Notes: generated from the sequence alone by a model not told the origin. A stretch of 64,000 nt of DNA from Microbacterium yannicii PS01 (GCF_000304335.1 NZ_CAJF01000020.1:1-64000); one strand, 5' to 3'; counted from the stretch's first letter, positions 15,288 through 23,368 are shown. A program made the numbers and translations.

Positions 15288-16024
15288 GCGTCGTCGATCA
15301 GGTGCGTGCCGAACTCCTCAGTCCCGAGGAACTTGACGCACGTCTCGCCGAGGCATCCGTTGTCTACATTCCGCTCGGCACGCTGGAGTTCCACGGCCCG
15401 CATCTTCCGGTCGGCCTGGATGCGCTCACCGCCCACACCGTCTGCATCGCGGCCGCCGAGCGTGGCGGAGGCATCGTCCTCCCGCCGGTGTACCAAGGCT
15501 TCGGTGGCGGACACGGGGAATACCCGTGGACGATCATGATGGCCGACGGCGCAGGCATCGCGACGCACCTGCGCGCCAGCCTCGGCAGGCTCCGGGACTT
15601 CGGAGTCGCCACCGCGGTGGTATTCAGCGGGCACTTCGCACCCGAGCAGCTCGACCTGATCGACGCGCTCCAGTCGGACTGGAACCGCTCCGAGGACGGC
15701 ATCCGCGTCGTGGCGACGGCGGTCAACCGATGCCCCACGGCGCCGCTGCCCCCCGACCATGCGGGGGAGTTCGAGACGACGTTGCTTGCGGGCAGCGCTC
15801 CGGAGCTGATCCATCTGGACAGGCTGCCCGACGTGGAAGCGCAACCCGCCAATGATCCGAACGACGACCCGTACGGCCTGCACCGACATGAACGGACCCA
15901 CCCGCTGTGGGGCGTCTTCGGACCCGATCCGCGAGCGGCCGACCTGGGCGCGGGACCGGCCTTGCTTGCGCATTTCGGCGAGTGGTTGGCCGGCGAGGCG
16001 GGAGTGGCGCTCCCCGAGGCGTGA
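15284..16024 (+). CDS. Creatininase family metal-dependent amidohydrolase
   Basis: 246 residues from GTG 15284, overlapping the aldo/keto reductase stop as GTGA. The metal site is clear: GTLEFHGPHLPVGLDALTA gives Glu, His and Asp ligands (about 30-45), with a His in FSGHFAPEQ (about 117) and a Glu in GEFETTLL. Family members hydrolyse creatinine, mycofactocin or riboflavin precursors, and cyclic amides or lactones. It is the last gene of the P450 unit (P450 fusion, HtaA, AKR, this gene), so hydrolysis of a cyclic product is possible. No mycofactocin genes are nearby, arguing against an MftE role. Confidence 0.85.
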   Translation: MSVVDQVRAELLSPEELDARLAEASVVYIPLGTLEFHGPHLPVGLDALTAHTVCIAAAERGGGIVLPPVYQGFGGGHGEYPWTIMMADGAGIATHLRASLGRLRDFGVATAVVFSGHFAPEQLDLIDALQSDWNRSEDGIRVVATAVNRCPTAPLPPDHAGEFETTLLAGSAPELIHLDRLPDVEAQPANDPNDDPYGLHRHERTHPLWGVFGPDPRAADLGAGPALLAHFGEWLAGEAGVALPEA

Positions 16025-16136
16025 GGTGCGGGCGGATCGGGGTCGGCCGCGGGCCGAGGTCTGCGCTCGGCCCGCGGACCGAGTTCTGTGAATTCGTGTG
16101 GCCGCGAAGCCTCGGATTGCCACAGCCGATGATAGA

Positions 16137-16156
16137 TTGACCGGACATTGGGTCAA
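16137..16156. promoter_or_regulatory. Inverted repeat TTGACC-N8-GGTCAA before the epimerase gene
   Basis: Perfect 6-bp arms (16137-16142 and 16151-16156), ending ten bases before the ATG at 16167 and overlapping the AAAGGAG ribosome-binding site. It fits an operator or a structure masking the start; I cannot say which. Confidence 0.4.
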
Positions 16157-16166
16157 AGGAGTCTCT

Positions 16167-17192
16167 ATGGACGTCGGTCTGTACATGGTCGCGTTACACG
16201 ATCGCCCTCTCGAGCGAGCGCTCGATGACATGGTGCGGTGGGGGATCACTCGTGCTGAGGTCGCCGCCGGCGGCTTCGTCCCGACGCCGCATTGCCCGAG
16301 GGGCGAGCTTCTCGCGGATGCCGGCCGCCGAGCGGCATGGCTCGAGGAGTTCGGGGCACGCGGAATCTTCCTGTCGGCCCTGAACGTGAATGGCAACCCG
16401 CTCCATCCTGACCGCGCCGTGGCCGACGCGCACTCGAGAGACATCGAAGAAGCGATCGAGCTGGCGCCGCTGGTGGGCGTCGATCGCATCATCGTCATGC
16501 CCGGCGCACCGGGCTCTGGACCGGGCGCGGTTCGGACCGGGTGGTACGTCGCGCCTTGGGAGACCGGCCTTCTCGATGCCAGGGACTACCAGTGGGACGT
16601 CGCTGTCGCGTTCTGGAGGCGGATGGCCGAGCGTGCCGCGGAGCGAGGTGTCCGCATCTGTGTCGAGGCTCACCCGCATACCGTCGTCTACAACGTCGAC
16701 ACCATGCTCCGGCTGCTCGAGCGCGTCGGCTCGGCCGCCCTCGGCGTGAATCTGGACCCCAGCCACTTCTTCTGGCAGGGAATCGACCCCCTTCGCGCGA
16801 TCGGGCGGCTGCGTGGCCGCATCTGGGCCGCGGCGGCAAAGGACACACTGATCGACCCCGAGGCAGTCGCCCTGCACGGCGTGCTCGACGATCGATTCTC
16901 TCGCGCGGCCGTCGACCCGTATCCACTCGGCGGCGGGTACACCGTCACCCTGCCTCCCGAGGACGCACCCTGGCGCTTCGCGGCCGTGGGGCGCGGACAC
17001 GACGCGAGCTGGTGGCGAAGCTTCCTCGGCGCGCTGGCGGACGCGGGGTACGGCGACGCCATCTCCATCGAGCACGAGGACGTCCAGATGAAGGTCGATG
17101 AGGCCATTCCCTACGCGGTGCGCACGCTGCACGCCGCGGGCGCAGGCGCGGATCGAGTTGACCGTGCGCCATCCGATATCAATATGTACTGA
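16167..17192 (+). CDS. Sugar phosphate isomerase/epimerase (paralogue of 1300-2313)
   Basis: 341 residues from ATG 16167 with AAAGGAG. It begins MDVGLYMVALHDRPLERAL and shares NGNPLHP, DYQWD, VEAHPHTVVYN, LDPSHFFWQ, AAAKDTLIDPE and SIEHEDVQ with the protein at 1300-2313, so the two are clear paralogues at opposite ends of the sugar region. Metal ligands are expected at the Glu in CVEAHP, the Asp and His in LDPSHFFWQ and the Glu in SIEHED. It is monocistronic, ends at a strong hairpin, and has an inverted repeat over its translation start. Substrate unknown. Confidence 0.85.
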   Translation: MDVGLYMVALHDRPLERALDDMVRWGITRAEVAAGGFVPTPHCPRGELLADAGRRAAWLEEFGARGIFLSALNVNGNPLHPDRAVADAHSRDIEEAIELAPLVGVDRIIVMPGAPGSGPGAVRTGWYVAPWETGLLDARDYQWDVAVAFWRRMAERAAERGVRICVEAHPHTVVYNVDTMLRLLERVGSAALGVNLDPSHFFWQGIDPLRAIGRLRGRIWAAAAKDTLIDPEAVALHGVLDDRFSRAAVDPYPLGGGYTVTLPPEDAPWRFAAVGRGHDASWWRSFLGALADAGYGDAISIEHEDVQMKVDEAIPYAVRTLHAAGAGADRVDRAPSDINMY

Positions 17193-17300
17193 CAGGAGAA
17201 TCGCAGCTGCTGGGGATGCGGATCGGCGTGCCCGAGCAGCCGATCCCCGTTCTGTACCGGTAGCCGTTGCTTCAAAGGCCCGGCCGCAGAGCGCAGAATG

Positions 17301-17337
17301 CCCTGCCGACGCCCGCGCGAGGCGGGCGTCGGCAGGG
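17301..17337. terminator. Hairpin terminator between convergent genes
   Basis: CCCTGCCGACGCCCGC (17301-17316) pairs perfectly with 17322-17337 around a 5-base loop. It separates the epimerase (+) from the sugar transporter (-) and probably serves both. Confidence 0.85.
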
Positions 17338-17348
17338 AACGACGGGCT

Positions 17349-18788
17349 TCAGGCGCCGAGCCGCTCGCGACGCGGGACGGTGCGGATGGCCTGGGTGCGG
17401 AAGTCGTCCTCGAGCTTCTCGAGCGAGCGTCCCTTCGTCTCCGGGATGGCGCGCCACACGAAGAAGAGCGACACGGCGTTGATGGCCGCGAAAACCAGGA
17501 AGGTCCAGGTCGACCCGATCCCTTCGACGATCTGAGGGAACACGAACGAGATGAACGCGTTGACAGTCCACAGCACGAAAACGGCGAGGCCCATGGCGAG
17601 GCCGCGGATGGCCAGAGGGAAGATCTCGCTCAGCATGAGCCAGACGCCCGTGCCGATGAAGGCCTGGACGAAGGCGACGAACAGCATCATTCCTGCGAGG
17701 ATGAGGTAGCTCGTGGCGTCGGACTGTGGAAGTGTGAACAGGAACGCCAGCAGCAGCTGAGAGCCGACGACGCCACCGAATCCGATCATCAGCATGACGC
17801 GGCGAGGGACGAACCCGAGCAGCCAGATGCCGACGATCGTCATGACCACGCTCGTCACGCCGACGCCGATGGTGGCGATCAGGGCAGCCTGGTCGCCGAG
17901 GCCCGACTGGGTGAGGATGCTGGGAGCGTAGTAGTTCACCGTGTTGATGCCGGTCGCCTGCTGGATCGAGGCCAGGCCGAAGCCGATGTACAGGAGCCGG
18001 CGCATCCATCGGTTGTCGCGAAGCGCGTGCCAGGCATGCCTGCGACTGTCGCCCTCCGCCTTGGCGGTCGCCACAATGTCGGCGACCTCCACCTCGACCT
18101 GCTCCCGTGAGCGGCTGAGGGTGAGTACCTGGCGTGCGTCTTCGACGCGGCCCCTGGCACCGAACCAACGCGGCGACTCCGGAAGCAGGAACATTCCGAC
18201 GAGCAGCACGACGGCGGGAATCGCGGCGACTCCGAGCATGATGCGCCAGACGTGCGTGTCCTCGATGGTCACCGCCAGGAGTGCGTTGATCGCGAACGCA
18301 AGCATCTGGCCCGTAACGATCATGAGCTCGTTGATCGTCACCATACGACCGCGTTTCTCGGCCGGCGCCATCTCGGCGAGGTACAGCGGGCACGCGACCG
18401 CGGCGGCGCCGACGCCGAAGCCCAGCAGGATGCGGGCAGCCACCATGAGCTCGACGTTGGGGGCCAGGGCGCAGCTGAGAGCACCGACAAGGAAGATCAC
18501 GGCGCATACGAGGAGGCTGTTCTTTCGGCCGAGCCAGTCGGCGATGCGGCCTCCCAGCAACGCGCCGAAAGCGGCGCCTGGGAACAGCAGGGAGCTGACA
18601 ACCCACGCCTCCTGTGTGGTGGTCATCGCGAGGTCATCGCGCATGTAGAGAAGGGCACCGGAGATCACTCCGGTGTCGTAGCCGAAGAGGAGCCCTCCGA
18701 GCGTGGAGATCACGGTCAATCTGACCAAAAAGCCCTTGCGGGCGGTCCCGCCAAGAGAGGCGGTGGAGGAACTGCTGGTATGCGACAC
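17349..18788 (-). CDS. MFS sugar/polyol transporter, IolT-like
   Basis: 479 residues from GTG 18788 with AAAGGAG upstream. Twelve membrane spans of the sugar porter family are visible, with all landmarks: GGLLFGYDTGVISGAL in TM1, GGRIADWLGRKNSLL in loop 2-3, PESPRWF after TM6, QQATGINTVNYYAPSIL in TM7 and a closing PETKGRSLEKLED. This profile matches myo-inositol/proton symporters such as IolT. The promoter region shares a 19-bp element (16 of 19 identical) with the inositol-type operon at 6358, which supports co-regulation and a polyol substrate. It is divergent from the tautomerase/transaldolase unit. Confidence 0.9.
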   Translation of the reverse strand: MSHTSSSSTASLGGTARKGFLVRLTVISTLGGLLFGYDTGVISGALLYMRDDLAMTTTQEAWVVSSLLFPGAAFGALLGGRIADWLGRKNSLLVCAVIFLVGALSCALAPNVELMVAARILLGFGVGAAAVACPLYLAEMAPAEKRGRMVTINELMIVTGQMLAFAINALLAVTIEDTHVWRIMLGVAAIPAVVLLVGMFLLPESPRWFGARGRVEDARQVLTLSRSREQVEVEVADIVATAKAEGDSRRHAWHALRDNRWMRRLLYIGFGLASIQQATGINTVNYYAPSILTQSGLGDQAALIATIGVGVTSVVMTIVGIWLLGFVPRRVMLMIGFGGVVGSQLLLAFLFTLPQSDATSYLILAGMMLFVAFVQAFIGTGVWLMLSEIFPLAIRGLAMGLAVFVLWTVNAFISFVFPQIVEGIGSTWTFLVFAAINAVSLFFVWRAIPETKGRSLEKLEDDFRTQAIRTVPRRERLGA

Positions 18789-18812
18789 AGGGACGCTCCT
18801 TTGCGTGAGTTG

Positions 18813-18852
18813 ATCCTAGGTCGGCGAAAACTGGATGACAATTGTTAGAACA
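18813..18852 (-). promoter_or_regulatory. Promoter and TGTTCTAACA element of the transporter gene
   Basis: On the minus strand TTGTCA (18841-18836) and TAGGAT (18818-18813) are 17 bases apart. The element TGTTCTAACA (18852-18843) ends one base before the -35 box, the same arrangement as at 6358-6375. The matching position relative to both promoters suggests one regulator acting at both. Confidence 0.65.
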
Positions 18853-18893
18853 TACTGTCATGGCCGCCTGACCATTGCAAGTCGAGAAGCCTG

Positions 18894-18923
18894 TTGGTAA
18901 TCCGATGCATCTATGTAAAGATG
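18894..18923 (+). promoter_or_regulatory. Candidate promoter/operator of the tautomerase unit
   Basis: TTGGTA (18894-18899) and TAAAGA (18916-18921) with a 16-base spacer form a plausible promoter. It overlaps an inverted repeat CATCT-N6-AGATG (18908-18923) and the ten bases CCGATGCATC (18902-18911), which are also found before the P450 fusion. Confidence 0.4.
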
Positions 18924-18953
18924 TCCGAACAAAGTAAGCAATTGGGAGACACT

Positions 18954-19370
18954 ATGCCGCTCGTTCGCATCGACCTCAGCGAGGCTCGCACCAACTCGGC
19001 GGAGATCGCCAATGCCATCCACAACGCGATCGTCGCGATCTACGGAATTCCCGATCGGGACCGTTTCCAGGTGATCAACTCCTGTCCTGGGACCGTGATC
19101 GTCGCCGAGGACGCGGGTCTCGGCTTCGACCGCACCGACCCCGTCATCGTCCAGATCTTCACGCAGCGGGGCCGAACCGACGAGACCAAGCAGGCGCTCT
19201 ACGCGGAGATCGCCACCCGCCTGGCCGAGGTCGGCGTGGGGGGAGAGGACGTCTTCATCGGCTACGTCGAGAACGGTCCACAGGACTGGTCGTTCGGCTT
19301 CGGCCGCGCACAGTACATGACGGGCGAGCTCGCCGTCCCGGCCGTCAAGTCGGTCGCGGCGAGCGCGTAA
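18954..19370 (+). CDS. Tautomerase superfamily protein
   Basis: 138 residues from ATG 18954 (GGGAG eight bases before). MPLVRIDL gives the catalytic Pro directly after the initiator Met, the hallmark of 4-oxalocrotonate tautomerase-like enzymes. VFIGYVENGPQDWSFGFGRAQY is typical of the longer, single-chain tautomerase subgroup. It probably shifts a keto-enol equilibrium in a sugar-acid or ring-cleavage intermediate. The frame is open to 18894, but that stretch contains the promoter. It is 11 bases ahead of a transaldolase-like gene, so the two form an operon. Confidence 0.88.
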   Translation: MPLVRIDLSEARTNSAEIANAIHNAIVAIYGIPDRDRFQVINSCPGTVIVAEDAGLGFDRTDPVIVQIFTQRGRTDETKQALYAEIATRLAEVGVGGEDVFIGYVENGPQDWSFGFGRAQYMTGELAVPAVKSVAASA

Positions 19371-19381
19371 GGGGGCACGAC

Positions 19382-20464
19382 ATGATTATCGTGCCGGATG
19401 CCCCGGCCCGCCCGTTCGCGCAGGCCGCAGAGCAATACCCGACCGTGCTGTGGAACGACTCGGCCGACCCCGATGAGCTGCGCCGCTCGATCGCGCTCGG
19501 TGCGGTGGGCGCCACGTGCAACCCGGTGATCGCGCTCACCGCGATCCGCAACCACCCTGACGTATGGACACCGCGCCTGCGCGGCATCGCCGACGAGCAC
19601 CCGACCTGGGGAGAGTCCGAGATCGGATGGCAGGCAGTGAGGGAGCTGTCGATCGAGGCCGCGCGTCTGCTCGAGCCCGCTTTCCTCGCGAGCGGCGGCC
19701 GTGACGGCCGACTCTCCATTCAGACCGACCCCCGCTTGCACCGAAACGTCGACGCGCTCGTCGCTCAGGCCGTTGAGTTCTCGCAGCTCTCGGAGAACAT
19801 GATCGTGAAGATCCCCGCGACCGCCGAAGGCATCGCGGCCATGGAGGAGGCCGCATTCCGCGGTGTGAGCATCAACGCGACACTGAGCTTCACGGTGTCG
19901 CAGGCCGTAGCCGTCGGTGAGGCGCTCGAACGCGCTCTGAACCGCCGCAGGGATGCCGGTCTCCCGGAGAAGGAGTTCGGGCATGTGGTCACGATCATGG
20001 GCGGCCGCCTCGACGACTGGCTCAAGATGTGGACCTCGAAGAATCGCATCCTCACGACCCCCGGCGCATTGGACTGGGCCGGTGTCGCGGCGCTGAAGAA
20101 AGCGCACGCCGTATTCGTAGAGCGGGGCTATCGCAGTCGCATCCTGTCGGCGGCGTTCCGGAATCATCTGCAGTGGTCTGAGCTCGTCGGCGGCGATCTG
20201 GTCGTATCACCGCCGTTCGACTGGCAGCACCGGATCGACGCAAATGACATCCCCGCCGAGGACCGCATCGGTCAGCCCGTCGCCCCCCTGATCCTCGATG
20301 AGCTCGTCTCGCTCAGCGAGTTTCGTCGCGCATACTTCGCTGACGGCATGCGCCCCGACGAGTTCGCCGACTTCGGAGCCGCGAGGAACACGCTGCGCCA
20401 GTTCCTCGACGCTGACGCACAGCTCGACGCCCTGGTCCGCGACATCCTCGTCCCCGCCGCCTGA
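19382..20464 (+). CDS. Transaldolase family protein
   Basis: 360 residues. It begins with a loop around VLWNDSADPDELRRSIALGAVGATCNPVI, the TNP-type substrate motif, and the Schiff-base Lys sits in NMIVKIPATAEG (about residue 142). SINATLSFTVSQAVA and the SxRxxF-like region are in place. Family members transfer or cleave C3 units of keto sugars (transaldolase, F6P aldolase). It is longer than the 220-residue aldolase form. It forms an operon with the tautomerase and faces the polyol transporter, so it may cleave a keto-sugar phosphate at the end of this pathway. Confidence 0.85.
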   Translation: MIIVPDAPARPFAQAAEQYPTVLWNDSADPDELRRSIALGAVGATCNPVIALTAIRNHPDVWTPRLRGIADEHPTWGESEIGWQAVRELSIEAARLLEPAFLASGGRDGRLSIQTDPRLHRNVDALVAQAVEFSQLSENMIVKIPATAEGIAAMEEAAFRGVSINATLSFTVSQAVAVGEALERALNRRRDAGLPEKEFGHVVTIMGGRLDDWLKMWTSKNRILTTPGALDWAGVAALKKAHAVFVERGYRSRILSAAFRNHLQWSELVGGDLVVSPPFDWQHRIDANDIPAEDRIGQPVAPLILDELVSLSEFRRAYFADGMRPDEFADFGAARNTLRQFLDADAQLDALVRDILVPAA

Positions 20465-20480
20465 CAGTTGGTCCGGGGCG

Positions 20481-20498
20481 CCGACATGCGGATGTCGG
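20481..20498 (+). terminator. Hairpin after the transaldolase gene
   Basis: CCGACAT (20481-20487) pairs with ATGTCGG (20492-20498) around GCGG, 17 bases after the stop. A second weaker stem CGCCTC/GAGGCG lies at about 20507-20526. No T tract is present, so this is a modest terminator candidate. Confidence 0.4.
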
Positions 20499-20559
20499 TC
20501 CCTCTCGCCTCGATAGCCTGAGGCGATCCGCCGACCCCGCACTGAGAGGAACCCGAGCC

Positions 20560-21837
20560 ATGGCAGGCTGGCGCATCCGCGATTATCACGCAGACGACGT
20601 GGACGGGATCCTTCGACTGTGGGAGCAGGTAACGGCAGAGGGGTCCGAACCGGTCTACAGTCTGTCCGAGGTGCTCGCTTCCTGCGCGAAGGATCACGCC
20701 GTGGTTGCGGTCCTAGGAGAGCAGATCGTCGGCGCCGCAATCGGCCGGGCGGCGCACGCCCAGGGCTGGGTCGTGTTCCTCGCTACCGCTTCCCACGTTC
20801 GAGGCATCGGCATCGGATCTTCCCTCCTCGCCGCGCTCGAGGCACGAATGGCCCCACAAGGCATTTCGAAGCTGTCCGCGCTCATGCCGGCCGCTGAGAC
20901 CCGGATGGGAGCGTTCCTGCACCAGGGGTTCGAGCTGAAGCAGGATCTCCACTATTTCGAACGGCACATCCCCGTGCAGCGCGAGGAGCTCAAGCGTCTC
21001 GCCCAGCTCGGCGGCCGGGTGATGCCGCGCGGACTGTGGGAGGCGGTCGGCGGGATGAACGCCGAGAAGGAGCTTCTCGAGCGGCGCGTCGTACTGCCTC
21101 TCGCGCAATCAGAGCTCGCAGAGCGGTTCGGCGTCGTTCCGCCGCGAGCCATCGTGCTCTTCGGTCCGCCCGGAACCGGCAAGACCACGTTCGCCAAAGC
21201 GATCGCGTCTCGACTCGAGTGGTCGTTCGTCGAAGTGTTCCCCTCCCGTCTCGCGTCGCATCCAGGCGGTCTCGCGGGCGCGCTCCGGGCGACGTTTGCG
21301 ACGATCGCTGAGCTCGAGCACGCCGTCGTCTTCATCGACGAGGTGGAAGAGATCGCCTCGCACAGGCAGGGAGAGCCGCCGTCGCCGACCCAGGGCGTCA
21401 CGAACGAGCTGCTCAAGATCATCCCGGCCTTCCGAGAGCAGCCGGGTCGGCTGCTGATCTGCGCCACCAATTTCATCAGAGCACTGGATGCCGCGTTCCT
21501 TCGCCACGGCCGCTTCGACTACGTCATCCCGATCGGCCTGCCCGACCAGCAGGCGCGCGACGCGATCTGGCGTCGGTATGTCCCGGAGGCCGCTGTGGGC
21601 GTGGACGTGACGGAGCTGGTCGCGATGACCGAGGGTTTCACGCCGGCCGACATCGAATTCGCCGCGCGCAAGGCCTCGCAGTCCGCCCTCGAGAATGCGG
21701 TCGATTCCGGCGCCGGTGAGCCCGAGGGGCCGTTCATGCACGACTACACGGACGCGATCGCCGCCACGCGTGCCACGGTGTCGGCTCAGGTCGCGGCCGA
21801 CTTCCTCGACGACATCGAGACGGTCGGACGACTCTAG
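20560..21837 (+). CDS. GNAT acetyltransferase - AAA+ ATPase fusion
   Basis: 425 residues. Residues about 1-140 are a GNAT fold: WRIRDYHADDVDGILRLWEQV at the start and the acetyl-CoA loop region VVFLATASHVRGIGIGSSLLAALEARM. Residues about 165-425 are a classical AAA module: Walker A GPPGTGKT (202-209), Walker B VVFIDE (256-261), the arginine-finger region LDAAFLRHGRFD and the GFTPADIEFAARKA sensor-2 helix. It resembles FtsH/Cdc48-type ATPases without a protease domain. It stands alone after the transaldolase operon. A plausible role is ATP-driven remodelling of proteins coupled to acetylation, but the target is unknown. Both domains look intact. Confidence 0.9.
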   Translation: MAGWRIRDYHADDVDGILRLWEQVTAEGSEPVYSLSEVLASCAKDHAVVAVLGEQIVGAAIGRAAHAQGWVVFLATASHVRGIGIGSSLLAALEARMAPQGISKLSALMPAAETRMGAFLHQGFELKQDLHYFERHIPVQREELKRLAQLGGRVMPRGLWEAVGGMNAEKELLERRVVLPLAQSELAERFGVVPPRAIVLFGPPGTGKTTFAKAIASRLEWSFVEVFPSRLASHPGGLAGALRATFATIAELEHAVVFIDEVEEIASHRQGEPPSPTQGVTNELLKIIPAFREQPGRLLICATNFIRALDAAFLRHGRFDYVIPIGLPDQQARDAIWRRYVPEAAVGVDVTELVAMTEGFTPADIEFAARKASQSALENAVDSGAGEPEGPFMHDYTDAIAATRATVSAQVAADFLDDIETVGRL

Positions 21838-22159
21838 GAGCGGCGAGGAGCTTCAGACCATCCCCTCGTACACCGGATCCTCGAAGACCATCCCCTTAGT
21901 ACACCGGGCCGTCGTGCCGCAGGTATCAAGGCGTCAATCGCCGCTCACGAACCGGGAGTGGCAGCGTGACCGACGACTTCACCTTTCCGCTCGATGAGGC
22001 GGCCGGCGAGTCAAGTGAGGACGAGGTACCGAGCACTTTTCGGCCCATCGGACGAGTTCTTCCGCCGCTTCCTCCGAAATCGCTACCGCCGCATCAACGG
22101 TGAAGCCGGCAACGGCGAGGGGGCTGTGGCGCGGGGTGGTGGCGCAAACGAAGAGGCAC
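21838..22159. other. Decayed intergenic region with a short tandem repeat
   Basis: No intact gene is seen. Near-identical 22-23 base units occur at 21855-21876 and 21885-21907, spaced 30 bases apart (each AGACCATCCCCT plus GTACACCGG with a small difference). On the minus strand the first copy encodes PVYEGMV and a stop. A plus-strand frame from GTG 21967 codes for about 45 residues starting MTDDFTFPLDEAAGESS but resembles nothing I know. Confidence 0.4.
21855..21907 (+). repeat. Two-copy direct repeat of 22-23 bases
   Basis: Units at 21855-21876 and 21885-21907 both read AGACCATCCCCT, then two or three variable bases, then GTACACCGG. Period 30. Located directly after the GNAT-AAA+ gene. Confidence 0.6.
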
Positions 22160-22304
22160 CTCGCGACGCCGAAGAATGACAGCCCCGCCTGATCGACGAC
22201 CACGATCTGCTCGATTGTCTGCCGAAGACGCGTGCGCACCTCCGCTGCCTTCCGGTGGAGAGATCGACGGAGGTATCGCCGAAACTGTAGATCCCGAACT
22301 CCAT
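22160..22304 (-). pseudogene. Truncated luciferase-like (LLM) flavin monooxygenase remnant
   Basis: From ATG 22304, with GGAGGAGGGA before it, MEFGIYSFGDTSVDLSTGRQ matches the N-terminus of LLM-class oxidoreductases. The frame then shifts and continues as TRLRQTIEQIVVVDQAGLSFFGV, the next conserved block of the same family. After that the similarity stops; the expected EHH motif and the remaining 250 or more residues are gone. It is therefore a frameshifted and truncated gene start. Two intact but different LLM genes lie at 25615-27956. Confidence 0.7.
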
Positions 22305-22330
22305 GCCCGTCCCTCCTCCGATTCGGTGGA

Positions 22331-23263
22331 TCAGTCGATGGAGATGACGATCTTGCCTAGAGTGCCGCTCGCGAAATCCGCGAAGGCGTCACTGAAATCA
22401 TCGAGCGAATAGACCCGTTGGACGCTCACGACGCTGTCACCGGTCAGCTGGTTCGCCGCAAGTCGCTCCAGCGTGTGGGGTGTGGGGTTCGCCATCACCG
22501 GGAGGACCGTCAGCGTCTCCGTCGGCAGCTGGTCCGGCGACCCGATCAGGGTCGAGAGGAATCGACCTCCATCCGCGGCCGCTGGGAGCAGTGCTCCCGC
22601 ATCGCCGGCGAGGTGGATCACGACATCGACGCCAGTGGGGTGGGCCTCGCGCACCTGCGCGGCGACGTCTTCGGTGTAGTCGACGATCTCGGCCGCGCCC
22701 AGTGCGGTGACGTGCTCATGCTCGTCAGCCGTATGAGCGGTCGCGATCACGCGGGCTCCCGCGTTCGCCGCGAGTTGCACGACATAGCTGCCCACCCCGC
22801 CGGTCGCACCGGCCACCAAGACGAGCTCACCGCTCTTGATGGCGGCGGAGTCGATCGTGTCGACAGCCGCCGTGCCGGCAAGCCCCAGGCCGGCAGCGGC
22901 CGTGAAGTCGAGCCCGTCGGGGATCCTGGCGAGCCCGATGGCAGAAGGTACCGTCACATACTCGCCGAACGAACCGTCGCCGAGGAAGGACTTGGTCACC
23001 ACGCCGAACACTCGATCACCGACGGCGTACCCGCCGACGTCGGCGCCGACGGCTTCGACCGTTCCCGCGAAGTCTTTGCCCAGGACGACCGGGAACCGGT
23101 GCTCCATCATCCCGTTCAAATAACCGTTGGCCACGGCGAGATCGAAGCCGTTGACGGATGCCGCGCGCACGCGGACCAGGACCTCACCGGCGGCAGGGGT
23201 GGGGATCTCGACATCCTGCACCTCGGGTGCGGATCCGAATTCGCTCAGGGCTGCAGCGCGCAT
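22331..23263 (-). CDS. NADP-dependent quinone oxidoreductase-like (MDR superfamily)
   Basis: 310 residues. MRAAALSEFGSAPEVQDVEIPTPAAGEVLVRVRAASVN is the usual start of zeta-crystallin/quinone-oxidoreductase-type medium-chain dehydrogenases. The NADP site is LVLVAGATGGVGSYVVQLAANAGARVIAT (about 155-183). The zinc ligands of alcohol dehydrogenases are absent. It is divergent from a TetR gene, and two RTGGAG-N6-CTCCAY operators sit in the promoter region, so expression is probably induced by an electrophile or drug sensed by that TetR protein. Confidence 0.88.
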   Translation of the reverse strand: MRAAALSEFGSAPEVQDVEIPTPAAGEVLVRVRAASVNGFDLAVANGYLNGMMEHRFPVVLGKDFAGTVEAVGADVGGYAVGDRVFGVVTKSFLGDGSFGEYVTVPSAIGLARIPDGLDFTAAAGLGLAGTAAVDTIDSAAIKSGELVLVAGATGGVGSYVVQLAANAGARVIATAHTADEHEHVTALGAAEIVDYTEDVAAQVREAHPTGVDVVIHLAGDAGALLPAAADGGRFLSTLIGSPDQLPTETLTVLPVMANPTPHTLERLAANQLTGDSVVSVQRVYSLDDFSDAFADFASGTLGKIVISID

Positions 23264-23295
23264 GTTCTTTGCTCCATCTTTCGGAAAGCGACGTT

Positions 23296-23349
23296 GTGGA
23301 GACGTACCTCCACTTACACCCTACTGGCTTAATGGAGGGCAACCTCCAT
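23296..23349. promoter_or_regulatory. Two TetR-type operators
   Basis: GTGGAGACGTACCTCCAC (23296-23313) and ATGGAGGGCAACCTCCAT (23332-23349) each have perfect 6-bp arms around six bases and share the pattern RTGGAG-N6-CTCCAY. They lie between the divergent quinone oxidoreductase (start 23263) and TetR gene (start 23369), the second only 20 bases before the TetR ATG. Confidence 0.8.
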
Positions 23350-23368
23350 ATCGACGCTAGAATGACGC

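Noticed and set aside
15284-16024. Mycofactocin peptidase MftE for the creatininase-family gene
   Set aside because: No mftA-D or other mycofactocin genes nearby; the gene is coupled to the P450/AKR unit.
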